The position numbers were made by a program, and so were the translations under genes. The notes below the pieces were generated by a model. The model was not told where the DNA came from and searched no databases. It worked only from the letters and a program-made list of their open reading frames with translations. 64,000 nt of DNA from an uncultured Actinomycetes bacterium (GTDB lineage: Bacteria > Actinomycetota > Thermoleophilia > Solirubrobacterales > 70-9): contig CAMLQY010000002.1 in NCBI GenBank assembly GCA_946482365.1, forward strand, positions 163,599 through 227,598, read 5' to 3'. Every line of letters starts with the position of its first letter. The stretch's first letter is position 1. Positions 13,948 through 22,145 of the stretch are shown here, one piece after another.

Positions 13948-13973
13948 GGGATACGTGCCCTATTTAGTCACCT
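13935..13973 (-). repeat. 39-bp inverted repeat, right copy
   Basis: This is the reverse complement of 9037-9075 with 3 differences. Outside it lies the DUF6131-like gene; inside it lies the 99-residue passenger gene. Confidence 0.85.
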
Positions 13974-14016
13974 GTCAAGCGTCGAGCCGGCCCCAGCGGC
14001 GACGAGCGGAAGACGC

Positions 14017-14181
14017 TCAGTACCACTTCCCCTTGGCAAAGCCGCCGAAGGCGATCAGGCCGACCAGGGTCACGATCAGGCCGATCCAGAAGCTCCAGAC
14101 GATCATCAGGACGATGCCGACGATGACGAGGATCCCGCCGAGCGAGAGGCCGGCCCCATCTGCGCGTCTCTCTGTTGCCAT
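14017..14181 (-). CDS. 54-residue membrane protein (DUF6131-like)
   Basis: A short polar N-terminus is followed by GILVIVGIVLMIVWSFWIGL and IVTLVGLIAFGGFAKG, forming a hydrophobic hairpin, and ends GKWY. The size, the two helices and the terminal GKxWY match DUF6131-type actinobacterial proteins of unknown function. GGAGGAGAG precedes ATG 14181. About 150 bp of leader lies upstream with a GCGCG/CGCGC hairpin (14203-14220). Confidence 0.7.
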   Translation of the reverse strand: MATERRADGAGLSLGGILVIVGIVLMIVWSFWIGLIVTLVGLIAFGGFAKGKWY

Positions 14182-14296
14182 TTCTCTCTCCTCCTTGGTC
14201 GGGCGCGAAACCGCTCGCGCGTCTGGAAGGTGGGTACCCGCCGGTAGAGCGAGCGAACCTGGCCGCGCTTCGTTGAAGATCGTCGCTCACGACTGC

Positions 14297-14325
14297 TTGA
14301 TCTTTCCTGTCTATTCACCTAGCCT
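14297..14325 (+). promoter_or_regulatory. Promoter of the gene at 14335
   Basis: TTGATC (14297-14302), a 17-bp spacer and TAGCCT (14320-14325) lie 9 nt before ATG 14335, giving a leader of only a few nucleotides. Confidence 0.5.
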
Positions 14326-14334
14326 TGCTGGCCG

Positions 14335-14946
14335 ATGGAGGCGAGCACGGCAAGCGGCGGGGTTACGATCGTCACCCTCGGGCCGGAGGGCACCTGCCAC
14401 GAGCGGGCGGTCCAGAACTACATGCGCTTCCAGGGGGTCGAGGACTACGGGATCGAGCTGATCACCGACTTCTTCGTCGGCCTGGAGATGGTCCGTGAGA
14501 CGCCCAACTCCTTCCTCGTCCAGTGCAGCGCCCATCCGAAGGTGCACGAGATCACCGAGAAGTACTGGACCGAGATCTTCGTCGTCGACACCTTCATCTT
14601 CCCGACCAAGCACCTGGTCCTGCTCAGCCGCCGCGACGTCGAGAAGCCGCGCTCGCTGGGGATCGTCCCCGCGACCAAGGGCTACGTCGACCTCTCCCAG
14701 TGGGAGGAGATCATCGACGTCCCCTCGAAGCCGATCGTCGCCGAAGAGCTGTTGGAAGGCCGGTACGACTCGGGCCTGACCCACATGGAGCACGTGGAGG
14801 AGCACGCCGACGAGCTGCGGCTCGACCTCGACATCGGCGAAATCGACACCACCTGGGTCGTCTACGGCCACGAGAAGCGCTTCGAAGGCGAGGTCATCGG
14901 CATCCCCTCCGCGCACCTGTTCCGCGCCGCGGCGTCCGCTGTCTAA
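14335..14946 (+). CDS. Prephenate dehydratase-domain protein, possibly BacA-like
   Basis: This 203-residue protein begins with VTIVTLGPEGTCHERAVQNY, the substrate-loop motif of prephenate dehydratase-type domains. It ends in the same two-lobed fold (ELLEGRYDSGLTHMEHVEEH). It lacks the ACT domain of phenylalanine-pathway enzymes and is close in size to BacA, the prephenate decarboxylase of bacilysin synthesis. The usual TRF motif of dehydratases is not seen. No other antibiotic-pathway gene is adjacent, so the reaction is open. Confidence 0.6.
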   Translation: MEASTASGGVTIVTLGPEGTCHERAVQNYMRFQGVEDYGIELITDFFVGLEMVRETPNSFLVQCSAHPKVHEITEKYWTEIFVVDTFIFPTKHLVLLSRRDVEKPRSLGIVPATKGYVDLSQWEEIIDVPSKPIVAEELLEGRYDSGLTHMEHVEEHADELRLDLDIGEIDTTWVVYGHEKRFEGEVIGIPSAHLFRAAASAV

Positions 14947-15041
14947 GGATCGAGCGCTGCGGGTGGCTGCTCATAGCTGAAATCGCGGATGCGCCAACCT
15001 CGAGTCCCCACGAGGCAGCGAAGCCGGGGAAGTAGCTGGAT

Positions 15042-15791
15042 ATGGTCTGCTTCGTGCGGACCATTGTCTACATCGACGCACTGAATCTCTACTACCGAGC
15101 GGTAAGGGATACCCCGTACCGCTGGCTGGACCCTGTCGCGCTCTCCGATGCCTTGCTGCCAGGCCACGAAGTCACTGAGGTCAAATACTTCACTGCACGG
15201 ATCAAGGCGGTCCCCCACGATCCGAGCGCTCCAACTCGTCAACAGGTCTATCTTCGCGCTCTGGATACGGTCAATCGGCTGACGATTGAGCCTGGATTCT
15301 TCAATCGCCGCAAGAGCTTCTTTCCTCTAGCGATGGGCAAGGTTGGAGAAGGTCTTTCGACTCGCGAGAGATTCACGTCCCGCCTTGCGCGAATTGCCTT
15401 CGTCAAAAGTGGCCTCTTGATCATGAAGGAAGACCCCATCCCTCGGATCCGAATCTGGAAGACCGAGGAGAAGGGATCTGACGTGAATCTGGCCAGCCAC
15501 TTGCTGGTCGACGGCTTCAAAAACAGCTACCAACAGGCGGCCGTAATCTCAAATGATTCCGACCTGGGTTGGCCCGTGCGCTACGTTCGAGAAACCCTTG
15601 GGAAGCCCGTGGTGGTGCTCAATCCCTCGACGCACAGAAACGAGCATTTGGCCCCTAAGGGAATCCCCGCCGCTGAGTACAAGCGGATAGGGATTCCGGA
15701 ACTTGAAGCCAGTCAGTTGCCCGCCGAACTGTCCGATGCGAAAGGGCAAATCCATCGGCCCGAAGGCTGGAACAAAGCCAAGAAACACTGA
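15042..15791 (+). CDS. NYN-domain (PIN-like) protein
   Basis: This 249-residue protein begins IVYIDALNLYYRAV, the first acidic strand of NYN nucleases. EEKGSDVNLASHLLVDG and AVISNDSDLGWPVRYV follow, supplying the remaining acidic residues of a metal-binding PIN-like site. Such proteins are predicted endoribonucleases, and some take part in defence. ATG 15042 is one option; GTG 15054 would start directly at the domain. A strong hairpin overlaps its stop. Confidence 0.8.
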   Translation: MVCFVRTIVYIDALNLYYRAVRDTPYRWLDPVALSDALLPGHEVTEVKYFTARIKAVPHDPSAPTRQQVYLRALDTVNRLTIEPGFFNRRKSFFPLAMGKVGEGLSTRERFTSRLARIAFVKSGLLIMKEDPIPRIRIWKTEEKGSDVNLASHLLVDGFKNSYQQAAVISNDSDLGWPVRYVRETLGKPVVVLNPSTHRNEHLAPKGIPAAEYKRIGIPELEASQLPAELSDAKGQIHRPEGWNKAKKH

Positions 15792-15811
15792 GGCCGCCTT
15801 GCGGCGGCCTC
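15790..15811 (+). terminator. Terminator-like hairpin after NYN gene
   Basis: GAGGCCGCC-ttgc-GGCGGCCTC is a perfect 9-bp stem with a 4-nt loop that begins at the stop codon. A second weaker stem (ACTCCT/AGGAGT, 15814-15840) follows. There is no T-tract. Confidence 0.6.
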
Positions 15812-15949
15812 AGACTCCTGAGTCCCGAAGGCCTAGGAGTAGTGCCAACAAAGTTATCACTGCCCTGAGTCGGCATCAAACCCTGGAAGTTGCCTTGCGA
15901 AGCAACTGCTCGAACTCGCGCTTCGCTCAGGTGGGCCGGCCAGAAGGTC

Positions 15950-15955
15950 TAGCCT
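15950..15955 (+). promoter_or_regulatory. -10 box of a leaderless promoter (ABC operon)
   Basis: TAGCCT lies 8 nt before ATG 15964 with no ribosome-binding site between them. Confidence 0.4.
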
Positions 15956-15963
15956 GCGGGGCG

Positions 15964-16977
15964 ATGACTGCCGAGCGGGGACCGGGCGACACCGGCATCG
16001 AGGTCGAAGGGCTCGTGCGCGAGTTCAAGAACGGGCCGCGGGCGGTCGACGGGATCGACCTGCGGGTCGAGGCGGGTGAGATCTACGGGTTCCTCGGCCC
16101 CAACGGCGCCGGCAAGTCGACCACGGTGTTGATGCTGACCACGTTGCTGCCGCCTACGGCGGGGACGGCGCGGGTCGCGGGCTTCGACATCGTCCGTGAA
16201 GGTCCGCGGGTGCGTGCCTCGATCGGGGCGGCGCTGCAGGAGGCGGCCCTCGACCCGCTGCTGACCGCCCGCGAGCACATGCGCCTGCAGACTGCCCTGC
16301 ACGGCCTGGGCAAGGCCGAGCGCCAGGCGCGCGGACAGGAGCTGCTGGAGCGGGTCGGCCTGGCCCAGGCCGCCGACCGCAGGGTGGGCGGCTACTCGGG
16401 CGGGATGAAACGGCGGCTCGACCTGGCGCTGGCGCTGGCGCACCGGCCGCGCATCCTCTTCCTCGACGAGCCGACCACCGGCCTCGACATCCAGAGCCGC
16501 ACGGCGCTCTGGGAGGAGGTGGCCCGCCTCGCCGTCGAGGAGGGGGTCACGGTCTTCCTCACCACCCAGTACCTGGAGGAGGCCGACGCGCTGGCGGCCC
16601 GGGTCGGGATCATCGACCACGGCCGCATCGTCGCCGAGGGGACCCCAGCCGAGCTGAAGGCGGAAATCGGGCGGCCCACGGTCGAAGCCGTGCCGCAGGA
16701 GGCAGCTGAGCTCAGGCGGCTCGCCGACGTGCTGGAGCGCTTCGGCCCCGACGCCGGGGCCTCGCCGCGGGCAGCGGCGGCGCGGCTGGAGGGCGGCGAG
16801 GCACAGCTCGCAGACGTGGTGCGGGCGCTCGACTCGGAGGGCATCGCGATCGAGACCCTGCAGCTGCACGCGCCCTCGCTCGACGACGTCTTCCTCGCCA
16901 AGACGGGTCGCTCGCTGGAGGGCGCCGGGGAGAGCGAGGAGCCGGAGGCCGAGCCGGACCCGGTCGGCACGGCGTGA
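15964..16977 (+). CDS. ABC transporter ATP-binding protein (DrrA-like)
   Basis: This 337-residue ATPase has Walker A GPNGAGKST, the Q-loop region, signature YSGGMKRR, Walker B ILFLDEPTTGLD and the H-loop region TTQYLEEAD. A C-terminal extension of about 90 residues (VLERFGPDAGAS to LDDVFLAKTG) marks the DrrA/ABC-2 type that powers export of drugs or lipids. It is the first gene of a three-gene operon, overlapping the next by GTGA. Confidence 0.93.
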   Translation: MTAERGPGDTGIEVEGLVREFKNGPRAVDGIDLRVEAGEIYGFLGPNGAGKSTTVLMLTTLLPPTAGTARVAGFDIVREGPRVRASIGAALQEAALDPLLTAREHMRLQTALHGLGKAERQARGQELLERVGLAQAADRRVGGYSGGMKRRLDLALALAHRPRILFLDEPTTGLDIQSRTALWEEVARLAVEEGVTVFLTTQYLEEADALAARVGIIDHGRIVAEGTPAELKAEIGRPTVEAVPQEAAELRRLADVLERFGPDAGASPRAAAARLEGGEAQLADVVRALDSEGIAIETLQLHAPSLDDVFLAKTGRSLEGAGESEEPEAEPDPVGTA

Positions 16978-17753
16978 GCGGCGGCCTTCGCACGCAGGTC
17001 GGGCAGCTCGCCCGGCGCTCGGTCCTCCGCACGATGCGCCAGCCGGCGCAGATCGTGCCGGCGCTGGTCTTCCCGATGTTCCTGCTCGCGGTCAACTCAG
17101 GGGGACTCGAGAGCACTACCGGCCTGCCCGGCTTCCCCACCGACTCCTACCTCACCTTCGCCCTCGCCGTGCCCTTCGTGCAGGGGGCGCTCTTCTCGGT
17201 GATGAACTCGGGCACCGACCTCGCCCGCGACATCGAGACGGGCTTCCTCGACCGGTTGGCGCTGACCCCATTGCATGGCACGGCGCTGCTCAGCGGGCTG
17301 CTGGCGGGAGCGGTCGTGCTGGGGCTGATCCAGGCGGCCACCTACCTCATCGTCGGCCTCCTCGCCGGGGCGGAGCTGGTCACCGGGTTCGCCGGGGCCC
17401 TCGTCATCGTCGCCCTCTCGGTCTCGGTGACGATCGCCTTCGGCTCGATCGGCCTCTTCGCGGCGCTGCGAACCGGCTCGGGCGAGGCCGTCCAGAGCCT
17501 CTTCCCGGTCTTCTTCGTCTTTCTCTTCATCTCCGCGATGGCGCTGCCGCTCGACCTGATTCAGGCTGACTGGTTCCGCCAGGTGGCCACGGCGAACCCG
17601 GTCACCTACCTGCTCGAGGCGTTCCGCTCGCTCCTCTTCGAAGGCTGGGAGCCGGATTCGCTGGCGCTCGGGTTCGGGATCGCGGCCGCGGTGCTGGCGG
17701 TCGGCATGCTGGCCGCGACCAGCGCCCTGAAGACGAGGCTGGTGCGAACGTGA
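16974..17753 (+). CDS. ABC-2 type permease 1
   Basis: This 259-residue membrane protein has about six hydrophobic helices. They include IVPALVFPMFLLAVNSGG, GTALLSGLLAGAVVLGLIQA and the ABC-2 signature region ANPVTYLLEAFRSLLFEG near the C-terminus. It should form the channel with the second permease. The GTG start overlaps the ATPase stop and its own stop overlaps the next start, so translation is tightly coupled. Confidence 0.9.
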   Translation: MSGGLRTQVGQLARRSVLRTMRQPAQIVPALVFPMFLLAVNSGGLESTTGLPGFPTDSYLTFALAVPFVQGALFSVMNSGTDLARDIETGFLDRLALTPLHGTALLSGLLAGAVVLGLIQAATYLIVGLLAGAELVTGFAGALVIVALSVSVTIAFGSIGLFAALRTGSGEAVQSLFPVFFVFLFISAMALPLDLIQADWFRQVATANPVTYLLEAFRSLLFEGWEPDSLALGFGIAAAVLAVGMLAATSALKTRLVRT

Positions 17754-18550
17754 GCGGACCCGCGACAGCCGGCCCCCGTGTCGCCCGTTTCCGCGACGTC
17801 GCTCTTGCGGTCGCCTGGCGCAGCGTTCACAACTTCCTCTCCAACCCGGCCTTCTTCATCCCGGCGATCGCCTTCCCGCTCTTCTTCTTCGTCGCCTTCG
17901 CCGGCGGCCTCTCGGCGATCTCAGGCGCCCCGGGCTTCGACTTCCCCAGCGGCTACACGGCGTTCCAGTTCGTCTTCGTCCTGCTCCAGTCGGCCGCCTT
18001 CGGCGGCGTCTTCACCGGCTTTGCGATGGCCCGCGACTTCGAGCTCGGCTTCGCCAACCGCTACCTGCTCGCCGCGAGCAACCGCCGGGGGATAATCGCC
18101 GGGTACGCGCTCGCCGCCCTGACCCGGGCCCTGATCACCTGGACGATCCTCACTGCGATCGCGCTGGCCGTGGGGATGGAGGTGGGCGGCGGCGGCGTCG
18201 ACCTCTTCGGGCTCTTCGGGCTCGCCGTGCTGACCAACGTGGCGGCGACGCTGTGGGCGGCCGGGGTGGCGATGCGCGTGCGTTCGATCCAGGGCGGCCC
18301 GCTGATGCAGTTCCCCGTCTTCCTCATCCTCTTCCTGACGCCGGTCTACGTCCCGCTCAGCCTGCTCAGCGGCTGGATCCACGCCGTCGCCTCGGTCAAC
18401 CCGGTCACCGCCCTGCTCGAGACCGGGCGCGGCTTCATCGCCGGCGAACCGGCCGCGATCGCGATCGCCTTCGCGATCGCCTTCGCCCTACCGGTCCTCT
18501 TCGCCCTCTGGGCCAACGGCGGCCTCAAGCGCGCCGAAGCTGCCGGCTGA
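17750..18550 (+). CDS. ABC-2 type permease 2
   Basis: This 266-residue protein is homologous in layout to the preceding permease: SNPAFFIPAIAFPLFFFVAF, NRYLLAASNRRGIIAGYALA and VNPVTALLETGRGFIAGEP. Two related permeases with one ATPase make a DrrABC-type heterodimeric exporter. Substrate unknown. A long imperfect hairpin follows its stop, in the gap to a convergent gene. Confidence 0.9.
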   Translation: MSGPATAGPRVARFRDVALAVAWRSVHNFLSNPAFFIPAIAFPLFFFVAFAGGLSAISGAPGFDFPSGYTAFQFVFVLLQSAAFGGVFTGFAMARDFELGFANRYLLAASNRRGIIAGYALAALTRALITWTILTAIALAVGMEVGGGGVDLFGLFGLAVLTNVAATLWAAGVAMRVRSIQGGPLMQFPVFLILFLTPVYVPLSLLSGWIHAVASVNPVTALLETGRGFIAGEPAAIAIAFAIAFALPVLFALWANGGLKRAEAAG

Positions 18551-18558
18551 CCCCATCT

Positions 18559-18619
18559 CCGCCCGGGTGAAACGTTTTGGGTGCGAAATAGGCCCCAAAG
18601 ACGTTGCACCCCGGGGCGG
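18559..18619. terminator. Long imperfect hairpin between convergent genes
   Basis: The arms 18559-18581 and 18594-18619 (CCGCCCGGGTGaAACGT.. and ..ACGTTgCACCCCGGGGCGG) pair over about 20 positions with few mismatches. It sits 8 nt past one gene's stop and 10 nt from the other's, as expected for a two-way terminator. Confidence 0.6.
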
Positions 18620-18629
18620 TGGGCTACTA

Positions 18630-19562
18630 CTAGTAGGCGGTGTTGCGCGAGCGGGGGCGGGGGGCCGACTTGTAGCGGGGCTCGGCGCCGCGGTTCCAGA
18701 GGGCGGCGTCAACCTCGGCCGGGCAGAGGCGACCGCCCGTAGCGGCGGCGAGCAGCTCGACCGCGTGCACGGCGCAGGCGCGCAGCTCAACCTCCTCGGG
18801 AGAGCCGTGCTCGAGCAGCTCCTCGCTGTCGATCGCGCCCTCCAGCCCAGGGTCCAGTCGCAGGATCCCGTCAAGGCGGAGCACGTGCGGGACCAGGTTG
18901 TCCGCGAACGCGGTGAGCCGCTCTTCCCCGTCGAGGTCGGCGATGCCGCTGCGGTTGACGTCCGCGGCAGCGATCTGGGCCCGCTTGAAGAAGGGGACGG
19001 GCCGGCCGTCGTAGGTCGAAACGTCGGCGAAGGCGTCCCACCCGGCCAGCAGGCCGGCGAGCGCGACCGCCGAGCGGCGCGACGCGTCGACCAGCGACAC
19101 GAAGCTGCCGCCGTGGTCGGCGAGGACGCGCGCGCCGACGTCGCGCAGCGAGGACGCGTACTGGGCCATCAGCGGGTGGCCGGGGTCCTGGCCGAGGACC
19201 GCGGCGAGGATGCTCGGCTCGAGCCGCGTCAGCTCGAGCGGCGACCAAGGGCCGTCCCCACGGAAGCGCTCCGTCAAGCTCGCCGCGATCGTGAAGTAGC
19301 CACTGTGACCGGGGCGCTTGCGGATCGTCGGCCACCAGCCCGAGCCGAAGTTGATCGCGTCGAGGCAGACGACGAAGGCAACGCGGGCCTCGCGCCCTCC
19401 CTCGACCAGATGCGTCGCCGGGTCCAGCGGGGGCAGCTCCGCCAGCGGCGGCAGGGTCGCAGCGTATGCCTCGATCTCGTCCTCGGCGATCTCCACCGAG
19501 CGGGCCCGTCCCGCCACCCAGGCGCAGGCGGCGCTGACCCGGCTCGGGACGTCGTCTGCCAT
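18630..19562 (-). CDS. Queuosine-salvage protein family (DUF2419, Qng1-like)
   Basis: This 310-residue protein carries the DUF2419 hallmarks: VVCLDAINFGSGWWPTIRKR, then SLVDASRRSAVALAGLLAGW, then ADVNRSGIADLDGEERLTAF for the base-binding site. It ends in an LPAEVDAALWNRG-like motif, as CPAEVDAALWNRG. The characterised members are queuosine-5'-phosphate glycosidases that release queuine for tRNA modification. ATG 19562 gives a full-length protein; longer frames read into the divergent gene. Confidence 0.8.
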   Translation of the reverse strand: MADDVPSRVSAACAWVAGRARSVEIAEDEIEAYAATLPPLAELPPLDPATHLVEGGREARVAFVVCLDAINFGSGWWPTIRKRPGHSGYFTIAASLTERFRGDGPWSPLELTRLEPSILAAVLGQDPGHPLMAQYASSLRDVGARVLADHGGSFVSLVDASRRSAVALAGLLAGWDAFADVSTYDGRPVPFFKRAQIAAADVNRSGIADLDGEERLTAFADNLVPHVLRLDGILRLDPGLEGAIDSEELLEHGSPEEVELRACAVHAVELLAAATGGRLCPAEVDAALWNRGAEPRYKSAPRPRSRNTAY

Positions 19563-19602
19563 CGCGATGAGATCATGCCGGGCATGGGAGCGGGCCGCTG
19601 AG

Positions 19603-20463
19603 ATGGCGCTGACCGAGCGGGTGCGCCGCTGGCAGGAGCGAGGTGAGGCGACCCGGTTCCGCGATCGCTCGATACACACCTTCCGCCAGGAGGGAGACGG
19701 CCCGCTGCTGGTCCTCCTGCACGGCTTCCCCTCCAGCTCATACGACTGGCGGTTGCTGCTCGAGGAGCTGCCCGGGCGCAACGTGCTCGCCTTCGACTTC
19801 CTCGGCTTCGGCCTCTCCGAGAAGCCCCGCGCGCACGACTACAGCCTCTTCTGGCAGGCGGACCTGACCGAAGAGCTTGTGCGCCGCCACGCCGGCGGGC
19901 AGCCTGTCTTCGTCGTCGCTCACGACATGGGCACCTCTGTCGCCAACGAGCTGATGGCGCGCGACCTGGAAGGGAAGCTGGAGATGGACGTCGCCGGCAT
20001 CCTGCTCTTCAACGGCAGCATGGTGCTGGAACGGGCGAGCCCGATCCTCGGCCAGCGGATCCTGCGCAGCCGCTTCGGCCCGCTCTTCGCGCGACTCTCC
20101 AGCGAGCGCGTCTTCCGCCAGCAGTTCGGCTCGGTCTTCTCCGCCGCGCACCCGCTGGGCGAGGAGGAGGCGGCCGACCAGTGGTCGCTCCTCTGCCACC
20201 ACGGCGGCCGCACCCTCGGCCACCGGCTGATCTCCTACATGGACCAGCGCGAAACGTACGCCGAGCGCTGGCACGGCGCGATCCGCGAGTGGCGCGGCGA
20301 CCTCCGCCTCGCCTGGGGCCTGCTCGACCGGGTGGCGACGACCGAGGTGCTGGCAGCGATGCGCGAGCTCCGCCCCACCGTCCCGGTGACCGAGCTTCCC
20401 GAGCTCGCCCACTATCCCCAGATCGAAGACCCGCCCCAGATCGCAGCCGCCCTGTCGACCTGA
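19603..20463 (+). CDS. Alpha/beta hydrolase (haloalkane-dehalogenase-like)
   Basis: This 286-residue protein has the oxyanion motif LLHGFPSSSYDW, the turn FLGFGLSEKP and the nucleophile elbow VAHDMGTSVA with Asp. A C-terminal LPELAHYPQIEDP carries the His. An Asp nucleophile and a small cap domain place it with haloalkane dehalogenases and epoxide hydrolases. Substrate unknown. It is divergent from the queuosine-salvage gene; the 40-bp gap leaves room only for overlapping promoters. Confidence 0.85.
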   Translation: MALTERVRRWQERGEATRFRDRSIHTFRQEGDGPLLVLLHGFPSSSYDWRLLLEELPGRNVLAFDFLGFGLSEKPRAHDYSLFWQADLTEELVRRHAGGQPVFVVAHDMGTSVANELMARDLEGKLEMDVAGILLFNGSMVLERASPILGQRILRSRFGPLFARLSSERVFRQQFGSVFSAAHPLGEEEAADQWSLLCHHGGRTLGHRLISYMDQRETYAERWHGAIREWRGDLRLAWGLLDRVATTEVLAAMRELRPTVPVTELPELAHYPQIEDPPQIAAALST

Positions 20464-20529
20464 GCAGCTCCCGTTCGTCGTTAGGGTGAGAGCGGCGACC
20501 GGCGTCGCTCACGAGACAGGAGGACCACG

Positions 20530-20907
20530 ATGCAATTCATGCTTGCCCTGATCAGCGAGGAGCGCAGCTGGGAGGACGTCACCCCCGAGGAGGTGAAGCG
20601 CAACCTCTCCGAGATGGGACAGTTCAACGCCGAGCTGAGCGAAGCCGGCGCGATGGTCACCGGTGCCGGCCTGCAGGAGCGCGCCACCGGGACGACCGTG
20701 CACTACGGCGATAGCGAGCCGCTCGTAACTGACGGCCCTTTCGCCGAGACCAAGGAGCAGCTGGCGGGCTTCTGGATCATCGAGGTGGAGAGCCTCGACG
20801 ACGCCCTGGCCTGGGCGAAGAAAATCCCGCTGAAGAGCGGCCACGTCGAAATCCGCCCGATGGTCAAGGACGGCAAGGAACTGCTGGAAAAGGCGGAGCG
20901 CTCGTAG
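20530..20907 (+). CDS. YCII-related DGPF-domain protein
   Basis: This 125-residue protein starts with MQFMLALISEERSW and contains the DGPF motif (VTDGPFAETKEQLAGFWIIE) that names the family. DGPF proteins are encoded next to ECF42 sigma factors and are thought to work with them. ATG 20530 has CAGGAGG upstream. Its stop overlaps the probable start of the sigma gene. Confidence 0.88.
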   Translation: MQFMLALISEERSWEDVTPEEVKRNLSEMGQFNAELSEAGAMVTGAGLQERATGTTVHYGDSEPLVTDGPFAETKEQLAGFWIIEVESLDDALAWAKKIPLKSGHVEIRPMVKDGKELLEKAERS

Positions 20908-22145
20908 CCGCGACCGGCGACAGCGTCGTCGACCGAACCTTCCGGCACGAGTCGGGGCGTGCGGTCGCGACGCTGATCCGCGTCACCGGCGACTTCGACC
21001 TCGCCGAAGAGGTCGTACAGGAGGCCTTCGTCGTCGCCCTCGAGCGCTGGCCGGCGGAGGGGGTCCCTGACAACCCGGGCGCCTGGATCACGCAGGTCGC
21101 GCGCAACCGGGCGATCGACCGCCTGCGGCGCGCCGGCGTCCTGCGCGACAAGGTGGCGGCGCTGGGGCGGCTGGAAGCGCTGCATGCCGAGCCCGGGCCG
21201 AGCCCCGGTGAGCTGGTGGGGGAGATCAAGGACGACCGCCTGCGCCTGATCTTCACCTGCTGCCACCCGGCCCTGGCGATCGAGGCGCGGGTCGCGCTCA
21301 CCCTGCGCAGCCTCGGCGGCCTCACCACGGCCGAGATCGCCCGTGCCTTCCTCACCGGGGAGAGCGCGATGGCGCAGCGGCTGGTCCGCGCCAAGCGCAA
21401 GATCGCCGCCAACAACATCCCCTACGAGGTCCCCGGCGCCGAGCAGATGCCCGAGCGGCTGCCGGCGGTCCTGGCGACCCTCTACCTGGTCTTCAACGAG
21501 GGCTACCTGGCGTCGAGCAGCGAGGAGCTGGTCCGGGTCGAGCTGAGCGAGGAGGCAATCCGCCTCGGCCGCATCCTGGTCGCGATGCTGCCGCGCGAGC
21601 CCGAGGCGCGGGGGCTGCTGGCGCTGATGCTGCTCACCGACGCGCGGCGGGAAGCGCGGGTCGACGAGCGCGGCGAAGCGGTGCTGCTCGAGGACCAGGA
21701 CCGCTCGCTCTGGAACCGCGAGCGGATCGCCGAGGGCACGGAGCTCTCGCGCGAGGCGGCGGCCGCCGGGCCCGGCGGCCCCTACACGCTCCAGGCCCGG
21801 ATCGCGGCGGTGCACGCCGAAGCGGCCGGCGCGGCGGAGACCGACTGGGCGCTGATCGCCCGGCTCTACGCCTGGCACATGGAGATCGCGCCGAGCCCCG
21901 TGATCGAGCTCAACCGCGCCATCGCCGTGGCGATGAGCGAGGGACCGGAGCAGGGCCTCGAGCTGATCGAGGCGATCGAGGGCCTCGACGGCTACCAGCC
22001 GCTGCACGCCGCCCGCGCCGACCTGCTGCGCCGGCTCGGCCGGCTCGGCGAGGCGGCGGAGTCCTACCGCCTCGCGCTCGAGCTGACCGCCAACCCGGTC
22101 GAGCGCCGCTTCCTCGAGCGTCGCCTGGCTCAGGCCTCCGAGTAG
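20904..22145 (+). CDS. ECF42-type RNA polymerase sigma factor with C-terminal extension
   Basis: Region 2 (FRHESGRAVATLIRVTGDFD, EEVVQEAFVVALERWP, AWITQVARNRAIDRLRR) and region 4 (LTLRSLGGLTTAEIARAFLT) are followed by a long TPR-like tail ending LELTANPVERRFLERRLAQA. That tail defines ECF42. Region 2 begins well before the first ATG/GTG/TTG in frame (GTG 21153), which would delete it. The frame stays open to about 20904, where GTAG overlaps the DGPF stop, so a non-standard start or frameshift from the DGPF gene is implied. About 413 residues if so. Confidence 0.82.
   Translation, partial: VAATGDSVVDRTFRHESGRAVATLIRVTGDFDLAEEVVQEAFVVALERWPAEGVPDNPGAWITQVARNRAIDRLRRAGVLRDKVAALGRLEALHAEPGPSPGELVGEIKDDRLRLIFTCCHPALAIEARVALTLRSLGGLTTAEIARAFLTGESAMAQRLVRAKRKIAANNIPYEVPGAEQMPERLPAVLATLYLVFNEGYLASSSEELVRVELSEEAIRLGRILVAMLPREPEARGLLALMLLTDARREARVDERGEAVLLEDQDRSLWNRERIAEGTELSREAAAAGPGGPYTLQARIAAVHAEAAGAAETDWALIARLYAWHMEIAPSPVIELNRAIAVAMSEGPEQGLELIEAIEGLDGYQPLHAARADLLRRLGRLGEAAESYRLALELTANPVERRFLERRLAQASE

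Larger units (their letters stand above)
9037..13973. mobile_element. Accessory island of 4.9 kb bounded by 39-bp inverted repeats
   Basis: The paired repeats enclose regulators, HicBA-like and RelE-like genes, a Panacea gene, an IS5-type element and an IS1595-type transposase gene. Base composition inside is visibly less GC-rich than in the flanks. IS1595-type elements are known to carry passenger genes, so this may be such a transposon, immobilised when IS5 cut the transposase. The element type is inference. Confidence 0.55.

Noticed and set aside
15812..15960. Short hairpins (AGTTGC/GCAACT near 15889-15908) as an RNA gene.
   Set aside because: Stems are short, there is no known RNA motif, and the region is explained as the terminator tail and promoter of flanking genes.
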